A DNA stretch of 12,046 bases from Desulfobacterales bacterium (GCA_030145595.1 JAQYVG010000090.1:1-12046); one strand, 5' to 3'; positions 1 to 6,875 are shown, numbered from the stretch's first letter. Notes: a model not told the origin generated them from the sequence alone. Translations and numbers: made by a program.

Positions 1-93
1 ACTCAGCATCTTTTTCATCATGCTGATATCTTCACGGCTGAGTTTGAAGGTTTCTTGAAGATCGACCGCCAAAGGAATATCTCCTTGCTCCAT
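1..93 (-). CDS. Possible 5' end of an unidentified gene, cut by the window edge
   Basis: An open reading frame runs off the left edge. From the ATG at 93 it encodes 31 residues beginning MEQGDIPLAVDL and containing KLSREDISMMKKML, which looks like a soluble helical segment. There is no Shine-Dalgarno before that ATG. An AAGGAG motif lies about 8 bases upstream of an in-frame TTG at 72-70, so the true start could be that TTG (protein beginning MAVDLQETFK). I do not recognise the family, and too little is present to assign a function. The frame follows the transposase remnant on the same strand and does not look like the missing transposase C-terminus. The reading is only plausible because the stretch is short. 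Confidence 0.35.
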   Translation of the reverse strand, partial: MEQGDIPLAVDLQETFKLSREDISMMKKMLS

Positions 94-152
94 CTAACAG
101 AACAGACTAAAACACGGATGTGTCGTTACCGAATGGCCAAGCGCCCATGACT

Positions 153-383
153 TTAGGGACAATTCATCGTTTTATTAATTGCGGTTCTTAAAAGCAGGTG
201 AAAGTGGTTTGGTATCAGTGCCCAGGCAAAACAGGGCGTTTTCGTTTCTGAAAGGATGCTTCCAAGCCGATCAAGAAAGTTATTTCTGTCGGCATTGTCG
301 GTAAAAATATCTCCGCTTTCAATGCCGCGGCTAATAATGTGATGCAGCGCTCCGGGCGCGTCTATTCTTGCTTTTCTCGGCAT
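153..383 (-). pseudogene. Truncated REP-associated (Y1/HUH, IS200-like) transposase
   Basis: The 76-residue product starts MPRKARIDAPGALHHIISRG and reaches the HUH metal-binding motif NHFHLLLR (His60 and His62), which is the typical N-terminus of RAYT/TnpA_REP transposases. Family members are usually about 200-320 residues. Here homology stops just after the LLRT sequence and a short unrelated tail (AINKTMNCP) leads to a stop. The catalytic tyrosine helix, expected well downstream, is absent, so the protein cannot work as a transposase. Just upstream on the same strand, the complement of 431-442 reads GGGGACGGTCAT, which resembles the end sequences I recall beside such genes; this is inference. 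The other end was not found. It is a decayed copy lying beside the toxin-antitoxin operon. Confidence 0.85.
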
Positions 384-451
384 AATAACCGTCTATATCA
401 TAGCCAGCACCACAAGAAAAGTTAAATTGTATGACCGTCCCCAAAGTACGC

Positions 452-480
452 TTGACTAATGTGGCAACATGAAATATAAT
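452..480 (+). promoter_or_regulatory. Sigma70 promoter of the toxin-antitoxin operon
   Basis: TTGACT (452-457) and a perfect TATAAT (475-480) are separated by exactly 17 bp. Transcription would start near 487, about 30 bases before the antitoxin ATG at 517. The -10 box is also the first six bases of the operator palindrome, so repressor binding should exclude RNA polymerase. An alternative antitoxin start at 469 lies inside the promoter and is therefore unlikely. Confidence 0.82.
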
Positions 481-494
481 GTGACCACATTATA
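457..494. promoter_or_regulatory. Palindromic operator for antitoxin autorepression
   Basis: A perfect inverted repeat, TATAATGTG (475-483) and CACATTATA (486-494) with a 2-bp centre, covers the -10 box and the start site. A second, weaker inverted repeat, ATGT-GGCA-ACAT (459-470), lies between the -35 and -10 boxes, and its left part TAATGTG (457-463) repeats the half-site of the main palindrome. Phd/YefM antitoxins are known to bind tandem palindromes over their own promoters, often cooperatively with toxin. Binding here is inferred from position and symmetry. Confidence 0.78.
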
Positions 495-516
495 CCAAAC
501 TTTGAGGATTAGCGTT

Positions 517-786
517 ATGGAAACAGTCGGCATAAGAGAATTAAAGGAAAATTTGAGCCGTTATATGAAGAGAGTGAAATCCGGAGAGAGAATCATTGTC
601 ACAGATCGAAAAAAAGAGATCGCCATTATATTGCCTCTTGAAAAAAAAGCCAAGGAAGAGAAAATATATCAGTTGATCCAGCGTGGCATGGCTTGCTGGT
701 CCGGAGGCAAACCAGAGGGCATGTCAGCCCGGATTGTTTCAAGGGGCAAGAGCGTATCCGGCGCTGTTATTGAGGACAGACGATAG
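517..786 (+). CDS. Phd/YefM-family antitoxin of a type II toxin-antitoxin pair
   Basis: The 89-residue protein starts METVGIRELKENLSRYMKRV and continues GERIIVTDRKKEIAIILPL, the standard Phd/YefM N-terminal fold that dimerises and binds the operator DNA. The C-terminal part from about residue 45 (KIYQLIQRGMACWSGGKPEG and onward to IEDRR) resembles the tail that wraps around PIN-domain toxins in related pairs. I chose the ATG at 517 because TGAGGA lies about 9 bases upstream and the upstream in-frame ATG at 469 falls inside the promoter. The stop codon is one base before the toxin ATG, so the two are translationally coupled. The product should neutralise the PIN toxin and repress the operon through the palindrome at 475-494. 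The reading frame is intact. Confidence 0.9.
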   Translation: METVGIRELKENLSRYMKRVKSGERIIVTDRKKEIAIILPLEKKAKEEKIYQLIQRGMACWSGGKPEGMSARIVSRGKSVSGAVIEDRR

Positions 787-787
787 A

Positions 788-1210
788 ATGATCCTATATC
801 TTGATACCAGCAGCCTGGTAAAATTGTATGTTGAAGAAGATGAATCGTCGAAAGTTGATGCCTTGGTCAGATCCTCAGAAGTTACGGCCACCTCACTCGT
901 TGCTTACGCTGAAGCAAGGGCGGCCTTTGCTCGCAGATTTCGAGAGAAGGCATTTACACCGGACGAACATGTTCGCATAAAAGAGTTTTTTGATAAAGAT
1001 TGGAGCAGCTATCTCATTTTGAGTGTCACAGGAGATATGATCAGGCTGGCAGGTGACCTGGCAGAAAAACATGCTTTAAGGGGTTTTGATTCTATTCATT
1101 TAGCTTCAGCCTTAACACTGCGTCGGGAATTATCCACTCCTATTGTATTTTCATGCTTTGACGATAATCTTCAGAAAGCATCCGAACGTGAAGATCTGGA
1201 TCAAGGTTAA
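788..1210 (+). CDS. vapC: VapC-like PIN-domain ribonuclease toxin
   Basis: The 140-residue product is a full-length PIN domain. The acidic metal-binding residues are visible as Asp6 (LYLDTSSL), Glu42 (AYAEAR), Asp101 (GFDSIHLASA) and Asp125 (SCFDDNLQKA). This is the usual quartet for Mg/Mn-dependent RNA cleavage, so the toxin looks catalytically intact. VapC enzymes typically cut tRNA or rRNA and stop growth when the antitoxin is degraded; the target here cannot be told. I chose the ATG at 788 because it sits one base after the antitoxin stop, GAGGA lies about 11 bases upstream, and the usual VapC beginning MILYLDTSSLVKLY starts there. A longer frame from 683 would overlap most of the antitoxin end and is rejected. 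The operon ends in repeat-rich DNA without a strong terminator. Confidence 0.92.
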   Translation: MILYLDTSSLVKLYVEEDESSKVDALVRSSEVTATSLVAYAEARAAFARRFREKAFTPDEHVRIKEFFDKDWSSYLILSVTGDMIRLAGDLAEKHALRGFDSIHLASALTLRRELSTPIVFSCFDDNLQKASEREDLDQG

Positions 1211-1259
1211 CCATTTTTTGCCCTTTAAGTTTGAGCTTTTATCTTTGAGCCTCCAGCCA

Positions 1260-1299
1260 TTAACTATTTAACCAATTCTCCATTTAACAATTTGACCCA
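1260..1299. repeat. Degenerate 8-bp tandem repeat, consensus about TTAACNAT
   Basis: Five consecutive octamers can be read: TTAACTAT, TTAACCAA, TTCTCCAT, TTAACAAT and TTGACCCA. They lie in the 400-bp gap between the toxin gene and murU-amgK and have no coding potential. The stretch before them (1211-1259) is T-rich, has similar loose repetition (TTTGAGC twice) and contains a short GGTTAACC palindrome followed by ATTTTTT just after the toxin stop, a weak terminator at best. Confidence 0.55.
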
Positions 1300-1320
1300 G
1301 TAGTGTCCGGTTTAATTTGG
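1298..1320. mobile_element. Possible insertion-sequence end remnant
   Basis: CAGTAGTGTCCGGTTTAATT resembles terminal inverted repeats I recall from IS4-type elements in related genomes. No matching opposite end, target duplication or transposase is visible. The DNA that follows, to about 1457, is AT-rich and noncoding, with only a small GCATTT/AAATGC hairpin near 1396-1412. This is recognition from memory, so confidence is low. Confidence 0.25.
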
Positions 1321-1457
1321 AACAAATTCAAGCAGAAATATATGCTACTAGTTTAGTTTCTGTAATCAATTTTGGTAAACCCCTTTAAAATGGGCATTTG
1401 TTAGAAATGCGTTTTACTTAAAATGTGTAGATCTATGTAATTTGATTTCGTTTTCCA

Positions 1458-1582
1458 TTTTCACCGCAAAGGCGCAGAGAGCGCAAACAATAAAATAAAT
1501 AACCTCTGCGTTCTCTGCGACTCAAGCGACTTGTCGGGTCGTAGCTCGCAGAGCGAAGCCCGAAGCGAATGGGCGGTGAAAA
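1458..1582. repeat. Intergenic inverted-repeat element A (GC-rich octamer variant)
   Basis: The outer arms are TTTTCACCGC (1458-1467) and GCGGTGAAAA (1573-1582), a perfect inverted pair. The left arm reads as octamers ACCGCAAA, GGCGCAGA and GAGCGCAA. The inner right arm, TGCGTTCTCTGCG (1507-1519), is complementary with one mismatch to CGCAGAGAGCGCA (1473-1485). A second GC-rich hairpin segment (about 1527-1571, with CGGG/CCCG and GCTCGC/GCGAAG pairings) is inserted between the inner and outer right arms. The element ends about 30 bp from the murU-amgK stop codon. It is a transition variant of the elements at 8079 and 10566. Confidence 0.75.
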
Positions 1583-1613
1583 AATATGTCAGTCATAAAA
1601 TACGTCATCGAAT

Positions 1614-3383
1614 TTACGAATTAGAGCACTTATCAACAACAGCCCTAAGATTGGGAAGTTCCGAATTCTTGAAATTGGCAAGGTTATGCTTCAACGACCG
1701 TACAGCTTTGGGAATATATTTTTCAAAGTAAGATTTGCCCTTAATGCGGCTCAAATAACCGAAGGCTCCCAGGATCTGAAGGTTTCTTGTTACAGCACAG
1801 AATTTATAACCAATGCTAAACCTTTCCGGATCAATATGAATTAAAGCTGAAAGCTTTTCAACACAGTAGTCGTAAAGCTGCTTTTGCACAGGGTAGGGGA
1901 GTTCAACATAGGGGTCGATCAGCAGTGATGCCAGATCATACTGAATCGGTCCTGAGCGCCCTCCCTGGAAATCAATAAAATAAAATTGATTGTTTTGAAC
2001 CATAATATTGCGCGACTGCATGTCTCTGTGCATAAAACCGTTGACTGCAAATTCAAGGGCATTGTCCGCCAGGCACATGAAATCGTCTTTAAGATTTTCA
2101 AAATGAAAGTCCATTCCCAGGTATTTGTTTAAAAAGGCTTCAACAAAATAGCGGCATTCCTTATCAAGGATAAGGTCCCGGCTATATTTTTCAGTTTGAT
2201 ACGTCCACGCCGGGTCAAAGCCTTGGGCACCGTAAACAGACTGTTTTAAGAGAAGGTCGATAACCGCTTTGTAGCTGGAGACTACCCGGTGCGGGTTTTC
2301 AGTATTTTGGATGAAATTCTGAAAGTTGGTATCCCCCAGATCTTGTAGAAAAACCAGACCTGAAAACGTATCAGCCAAATAGATTCTTGGAACCGGTATG
2401 TCTTTGTCATACAGATGCCTGCCGATCAACACAAAGGCGTCGGCTTCGCTGGTTATGCTTTTTGGCCTGATGCCGTGATCAACCATCACCAGGGATCGAT
2501 TTTTCGAATAAAGGCGGTACCAGTTGCGGTCTGAGCCGTCTCCCTTGATTTGACGGCAGTGAATGTTGTTGTTCAGGGGACCCTGAAATGCCTGTTGAAA
2601 AGCCCTGGGCGCCATTTTTTCAAAAACGGTTTCCTGGTACCTTTGCGGCGTTCCGATATCTTTCCAGTAGCAGTTCTTTGAAATAAATGCACATATTCTG
2701 CCGGTTGATGATATCAGTTGTGTGTATACGTCGATGATGCTTGAAAATTCTTTGTCAGGGATCAAATCGAGAATTTCCGGATTGACAACATGTATTCCGG
2801 TAAAGGCGAGAGTTCTGGCCTCGTTGCCGCATGCCTGGTCTTTATGATTTTTTTTCTTTTCCTCCAGCCGGAGGTTTTCAGAGTTGAAGGCAGGCTTGAG
2901 GGATGGCGCGGAAGTAAAACTTAGATCAAGAAAACCTTTTATAAGACCTTTGTCATCAATCGATACGGTGTTGAACTCCGGGTCGTCATGCAGGACCAGT
3001 GTTACCGGATGGGGATGTTTTAAATGGAAAGCATAGACATTTTTCAAGTCTATATCTGTAATAATGTCGCTGTTGACGACCATCAAGGGGCTGTCATCCC
3101 AGAAGTCGGCGACATTCTTTATGGCACCGCCGGTACCTAAGATAACCGGTTCGTGGCGGGTCAGTACCGGAATCGTATATTCCTGCGATGCGATGAAGTC
3201 ATCGATTTGTTGATGCAGATGATGGGTGTTGATAATAATCGCTTTGCAGCCGGCCTGCTGCAAAGCGTGAATGATGATATCCAGCAGCGGGCGCCCGGCA
3301 ATGGGAAATAGCGGTTTGGGCAGGTTTTCAGTAAAGGGCAGGAGCCTTGTTCCAAAACCTGCAGCAAGGATTAATGCTTTCAT
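1614..3383 (-). CDS. murU/amgK: Fused MurNAc-1-P uridylyltransferase and MurNAc kinase (MurU-AmgK type)
   Basis: The 589-residue protein has two enzymes in one chain. Residues 1 to about 255 are a nucleotidyltransferase: LAAGFGTRL (residues 6-14), Lys23 in LPKPL, GTGGAI (83-88), the metal-site NSD (Asp106) and KDIGTPQRY (241-249). Residues from about 275 to 565 are an APH-like small-molecule kinase: GDGSDR (281-286), the catalytic loop HRDMQSRN (His452, Asp454, Asn459) and the metal-binding IDFQGG (Asp471). This combination matches MurU (UDP-MurNAc from MurNAc-1-P) joined to AmgK (anomeric kinase for MurNAc/GlcNAc), the recycling route described in Pseudomonas. An insertion of about 30 charged residues (160-190) interrupts the first domain. 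No signal peptide, so cytosolic. It lies 124 bp downstream of plsB on the same strand and may share its transcript; no clear ribosome site precedes the ATG. Other sugar substrates are possible. Confidence 0.82.
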   Translation of the reverse strand: MKALILAAGFGTRLLPFTENLPKPLFPIAGRPLLDIIIHALQQAGCKAIIINTHHLHQQIDDFIASQEYTIPVLTRHEPVILGTGGAIKNVADFWDDSPLMVVNSDIITDIDLKNVYAFHLKHPHPVTLVLHDDPEFNTVSIDDKGLIKGFLDLSFTSAPSLKPAFNSENLRLEEKKKNHKDQACGNEARTLAFTGIHVVNPEILDLIPDKEFSSIIDVYTQLISSTGRICAFISKNCYWKDIGTPQRYQETVFEKMAPRAFQQAFQGPLNNNIHCRQIKGDGSDRNWYRLYSKNRSLVMVDHGIRPKSITSEADAFVLIGRHLYDKDIPVPRIYLADTFSGLVFLQDLGDTNFQNFIQNTENPHRVVSSYKAVIDLLLKQSVYGAQGFDPAWTYQTEKYSRDLILDKECRYFVEAFLNKYLGMDFHFENLKDDFMCLADNALEFAVNGFMHRDMQSRNIMVQNNQFYFIDFQGGRSGPIQYDLASLLIDPYVELPYPVQKQLYDYCVEKLSALIHIDPERFSIGYKFCAVTRNLQILGAFGYLSRIKGKSYFEKYIPKAVRSLKHNLANFKNSELPNLRAVVDKCSNS

Positions 3384-3404
3384 TATTTAAAAACCGTTTT
3401 AAGT

Positions 3405-3475
3405 TAGGTTTTAAGTTTGAAGTGTCTGTTAAAAAGATAATTTATGTTCACCTAAAACCTAAATCTTAAAACCTA
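3405..3475. repeat. Inverted repeat between plsB and murU-amgK
   Basis: TAGGTTTTAAG (3405-3415) and CTTAAAACCTA (3465-3475) are a perfect 11-bp inverted pair with 49 bp between. A direct partial copy of the right arm (CCTAAAACCTAAA, 3451-3463) adjoins it. The sequence is AT-rich and noncoding, and lies in the 124-bp gap between two minus-strand genes. Confidence 0.6.
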
Positions 3476-3480
3476 GAACG

Positions 3481-3510
3481 TGATTAATTCGTATTATTAC
3501 GAATTAATCA
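3481..3510 (-). repeat. Perfect 13-bp palindrome at the plsB stop codon
   Basis: TGATTAATTCGTA (3481-3493) and TACGAATTAATCA (3498-3510) form a perfect hairpin with a 4-base loop. The plsB stop codon is inside the arm. No U-run follows on the minus strand, so it is not a classical intrinsic terminator. It may stabilise the 3' end of the message or be a protein-binding site. Part of it recurs as a direct repeat upstream of plsB at 6154-6171. Confidence 0.7.
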
Positions 3511-6141
3511 AAGATATTTATTATATCTCTGGATTGCATCGGCATAGTATTCAATCTTTTCATAATTATCCGAACCTTTGACACCATTGGTGGTGAAGAA
3601 ATCTACGCCGTTACGGTAATTGATTCTGGAAAGTGCTTCTTTGCGTTCAATTTCATTTTGTTTATACATGCGATCTCCGATGGCATCGATCTTTTTCAGA
3701 CGATCCTTTGGTTTAATGGAATTTTGAGGGTGTTGCTTGAAAAAGTCTAATGCAATCCAGTAGGATTCAAAATAGGTTTTCAGGAAACTTGCAAAAAATT
3801 TAAGTTTTCGAAAGCCTGAAGCGGTAAGGTTGTAAGTGTCCGGCATGGAGGGATGGGGCATCAGGATGGCGTCATCGATGAAAGTTTTCAGATTTTTACG
3901 GACATAGTCTTCAGGTGTGCGGTCAACGTCATAAGCGAATTCATATTTAAAAAAATACTGAAGGAACTCGTAGTCGGCATGCAGATCAGAGGCTGAAAAC
4001 TGAAATGCATCTTTAACCAGAATTGAAAGTGCGGTAATTGCCCCCGGTACAAAGAAGGCGATACAGTTGTTTTTGTAATATTCAAGGTTGGTGCGCTTGT
4101 TTTCGTTTACTTTAAAAAGGACGTCCGCAGGTGGAGACTCTTTGTCTTTGGTGATACGCTCGATAAACTTCCTTTGAACATAAGTGTCCAGGGCATTTTT
4201 GACGGCATGAACATGATCGAAAAGAAGTGTGTCGGCCAGTGTGGCTTTGCGTGCATACAGGTGATTCAAATATGTATCAACATGGGATATTAGATGTTCA
4301 TAAGTAAAATTTTGCTTTGAGCAGTTCATGACAGCGGCTGCTACCAAGGCATGCGGCGTAACAACCGAAACCCGGTTTATGGCGTTGATGGTCCTGTGCC
4401 CCAGATTACGGCAGAAAATATTAAACTCCTTGGGCGGCATTTTTTCTATGGGCGTACCATACTGCTGCAAAACGCTTTTAATAGAGATGGGATCATGAAA
4501 CTGAACATAGATCCTGCCGTACCGTTTTTTCAAAAATTTTCTGGCTTTGATAATTTGCGAAAAGCTTTCGGGCTGTTTTTGCTCCCCTTCAATTTCATTA
4601 AGATATGAGCTTTCCTCCAGGACCCGGTCGTACCCTATGAAAATCGGTACAAAGATCATGTCTTCACAGGCCCCGTTTTTATAAGCGTTGATAAGGATTG
4701 AAAGCAATCCCAGTTTGGGCAGAATTAATTTGCCGGTTCGGCTGCGCCCGCCTTCAATAAAAAATTCTATGTTAAACCCTTCCTTCAGCAGGGTGTGAAT
4801 ATATTCTGTAAACACTTTTGAATACAATACTGCTCCTCGAAAGGTTCTTCTGATGAAAAAGGCGCCCCCTCCTCTGAACAGAGGTCCCATGGGCCAGAAA
4901 GAAAGGTTTTTCCCCGCAGCCACAAGTGGACACGGCATGTTGTTATGGTACAGCAGATAAGATAATATCATGTAATCGATATGGCTCTTGTGGCATGGCA
5001 CTAAAATTAGCGGTCCTTTTTGCGACATGCTTTTAACTTTGTTGAGATCTTCTTTATTGACCGCAACCCCTGTAAACATGGTCTTTATGAACCATGTTAT
5101 AACGACTGAATATATTTTTATCAAAACCATATTGTACTTGGCGGCAATTTCATCAATAAAGGCATCTGCCTTTTTGTGCACCTGCTGCAGGGGGATATCG
5201 CGTGCTTTTGAATGCTGTGACATGAACTTTTGAAGGCGTTCATTTGTGAGGATATTCTGTTTCAGCTCTTCCTTGGTTTTAAGGACCGGCCCTGTGATAG
5301 TCTGGCGATGTCGATTGATTTGACGAAGCAGGTTGCGTCTTAAGGCCAGGGCCTGATATTCAATATCCCTTTTCTGGTTTTCAGGCTGCTTGAGAAAGGT
5401 CTTCAGATTAAACGGTTCTGAAACCTCCACAAAAACCTTGCCGGAATTTTTAAGCAGCATTACCAGGCGCCTGAGTATACCCGGGTTCTCCTTAGATCCA
5501 AACAGGGCGTCGATTATGCTCGGTGTAGATTTCTGGGGATTTTTATCAAAGAAGATAGACTGGGGAACAATCAATATGGGACGGTCGATTGTTTGCTGGA
5601 CTTCTATAAGATAGCGGAGCGGATCTGTTTCGGCTTTGACAAATCTCCGATAAAAACCCTTTTTTTCCACCAGCGAAAGCAGCGCTGTCCGTCCACCGAT
5701 TAGTTCCTTGCGAATATATCCGTCTCGATAAGGATCCGGAAACGACAGGTTGGAGAAAAAATAATCCAGATGCGCCAGAAAAACCCTGGCAAGGCGTGAC
5801 AGCGGCTGCCAGATAAGAATGTTATAGTCAAAGCCGAGTTGAGGATATGGCAGGCCTTCCTGCTTATAGCGAGAGTAATAAAAGAGATAATTAAAATAGC
5901 TTTTGTGTTTGTAGGTATAAACAATAATCCCTTCTTTTTGAAGAGCTTTAAGATTGCGGGTCTGTTCTTTGGAAACTGTTATGCCGGAAAAGAAGGTTTT
6001 GAGCATAAATGATGATAATAAACCGATATCTTCCGGCAGCTTGCATAGATAATGATCGTGTGTATTATGAAGGAAGGAATTTATCCTTGCTCTTAGTTTC
6101 ATCCTAATATTTGAAAGCTTTAATTTAAGCCATGTTGTCAT
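3508..6141 (-). CDS. plsB: Glycerol-3-phosphate 1-O-acyltransferase PlsB
   Basis: At 877 residues this is a full-length PlsB/GPAT (the E. coli protein is about 800). It transfers an acyl group from acyl-ACP or acyl-CoA to position 1 of glycerol-3-phosphate, the first step of phospholipid synthesis, at the inner membrane. All four acyltransferase blocks are present: HKSHID (His384, Asp389, the HX4D catalytic pair), GGGAFFIRRTF (424-434), FIEGGRSRTGK (461-471) and FVPIFIGYDRV (497-507). The N-terminal half contains a degenerate second copy of the pattern: HKSYFN (79-84), LVEKKGFYRR (157-166), ILIVPQSIFFDK (189-200) and GKVFVEVSEPF (234-244), each about 305 residues before its partner. The first ATG is used although no clear ribosome-binding site precedes it; Met14 is an alternative start. 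It sits upstream of murU-amgK on the same strand and is probably the first gene of that transcript. Confidence 0.95.
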   Translation of the reverse strand: MTTWLKLKLSNIRMKLRARINSFLHNTHDHYLCKLPEDIGLLSSFMLKTFFSGITVSKEQTRNLKALQKEGIIVYTYKHKSYFNYLFYYSRYKQEGLPYPQLGFDYNILIWQPLSRLARVFLAHLDYFFSNLSFPDPYRDGYIRKELIGGRTALLSLVEKKGFYRRFVKAETDPLRYLIEVQQTIDRPILIVPQSIFFDKNPQKSTPSIIDALFGSKENPGILRRLVMLLKNSGKVFVEVSEPFNLKTFLKQPENQKRDIEYQALALRRNLLRQINRHRQTITGPVLKTKEELKQNILTNERLQKFMSQHSKARDIPLQQVHKKADAFIDEIAAKYNMVLIKIYSVVITWFIKTMFTGVAVNKEDLNKVKSMSQKGPLILVPCHKSHIDYMILSYLLYHNNMPCPLVAAGKNLSFWPMGPLFRGGGAFFIRRTFRGAVLYSKVFTEYIHTLLKEGFNIEFFIEGGRSRTGKLILPKLGLLSILINAYKNGACEDMIFVPIFIGYDRVLEESSYLNEIEGEQKQPESFSQIIKARKFLKKRYGRIYVQFHDPISIKSVLQQYGTPIEKMPPKEFNIFCRNLGHRTINAINRVSVVTPHALVAAAVMNCSKQNFTYEHLISHVDTYLNHLYARKATLADTLLFDHVHAVKNALDTYVQRKFIERITKDKESPPADVLFKVNENKRTNLEYYKNNCIAFFVPGAITALSILVKDAFQFSASDLHADYEFLQYFFKYEFAYDVDRTPEDYVRKNLKTFIDDAILMPHPSMPDTYNLTASGFRKLKFFASFLKTYFESYWIALDFFKQHPQNSIKPKDRLKKIDAIGDRMYKQNEIERKEALSRINYRNGVDFFTTNGVKGSDNYEKIEYYADAIQRYNKYL

Positions 6142-6492
6142 GGCGTTTATTCAATTACGAATTCATCAAAGTTATAATTTAACAAATCTTAATTTTGATT
6201 GCAATCATTCATTTTCCGGCGCTGATTATTGTAAAAAAGAAAGTTAATCCAGGTTGATATAAATTTGAAGAGGCTAATCCAGCATTAGTGTTTAATTTAC
6301 TTTAAAATATGCTCATATCAAGAAAATTAAGCTTGCGTTACAAAAATTGTTATGTTATTTCATAGATTCTTATTCAGGAAAGGTTCTCCATGATGTTTTT
6401 TTCGCCGGTATAAAACAGCTATAACGGCTTTAGATGTAACTCTGTAAAAATTTATAACAAAATTAAATTTAATTAAAGGAGGATGAGTTTAT
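6142..6492. other. AT-rich divergent intergenic region between plsB and the small membrane gene
   Basis: This 351-bp gap separates two divergent genes and should hold both promoters. For plsB the best minus-strand candidate is TTGCAA with TAAATT 17 bp later, a moderate match. For the plus-strand gene, TATAAC at 6453-6458 has only a poor -35. TTACGAATTCATCAAA near 6155 is a near copy of sequence at the end of plsB. TAATCCAG occurs twice, at 6245 and 6275, and the second copy lies in a CTAAT-CCAGC-ATTAG hairpin. No coding frame is convincing. Confidence 0.5.
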
Positions 6493-6834
6493 ATGAAAAC
6501 ACTAATTGGTGGGGCGGTAGCAGCTGTTTTGGGTCTCATTGGCATGGCAGTATGGTGGAAACCTTTTTTACAGATTTTATCCGGTGCTATCCCGTTTACT
6601 CTGCTACTTGGAGGCGGATTGGCGCTTTATCTGGGCTTTGACGAACTCAAAGATACCTGGAAGAAAGATGATACATCTTTCGATACGCCGGTGCCATCTG
6701 ATGATTCTGAAAAATACAAAGGTGAAATCGAAGATCTTAAAAAAGAGCTTGAGACGCTGAAGGAAGAAAAAGAGACTGAGACGCTGAAGGAAGAAAAAGA
6801 GATTGAGACGCCGAAGGAAGAAGAAAAAGATTAG
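6493..6834 (+). CDS. Small two-helix membrane protein with acidic repetitive tail, function unknown
   Basis: The 113-residue protein has two hydrophobic segments (about 3-22, GGAVAAVLGLIGMAVWW, and 28-48, ILSGAIPFTLLLGGGLALYLGF) separated by a tight turn containing Lys23 and Pro24. A highly charged cytoplasmic-type tail follows. From about residue 73 the tail is a probable coiled coil (EKYKGEIEDLKKELETLKEE) and ends in three copies of a nine-residue unit ETLKEEKET. AAGGAGG (6476-6482) lies 10 bases before the ATG, the strongest ribosome site in the window, and a strong terminator follows at 6876, so it is a single-gene unit. I recognise no family. The hairpin membrane anchor plus charged coil could be a scaffold or envelope-stress protein, but nothing in the sequence shows this. 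It is divergent from plsB. Confidence 0.8.
   Translation: MKTLIGGAVAAVLGLIGMAVWWKPFLQILSGAIPFTLLLGGGLALYLGFDELKDTWKKDDTSFDTPVPSDDSEKYKGEIEDLKKELETLKEEKETETLKEEKEIETPKEEEKD
6751..6834 (+). repeat. 27-bp in-frame tandem repeat inside the small membrane gene
   Basis: Units at 6751-6777 and 6778-6804 are identical except for one base in the last codon (ACT versus ATT). The third unit (6805-6834) has diverged, with CCG for CTG and an altered end with an extra GAA codon. Each unit encodes nine residues. The near identity suggests recent duplication and possible length variation between strains without frameshift. Confidence 0.85.
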
Positions 6835-6875
6835 CTAAGAGCGTTTCACGCAAAATTATAGAGTTTAAATCTCCA

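Noticed and set aside
683..787. A longer toxin frame overlapping the antitoxin
   Set aside because: PIN toxins start with a motif like MILYLDTS, found at 788; the extra 35 residues are the antitoxin gene in another frame.
1531..1731. A 66-codon plus-strand open frame
   Set aside because: It starts in the inverted-repeat element and runs antisense through the end of murU-amgK; no ribosome site or motif.
3384..3507. A possible small gene or RNA between plsB and murU-amgK
   Set aside because: The gap holds only AT-rich inverted repeats, with no promoter, ribosome site or coding frame.
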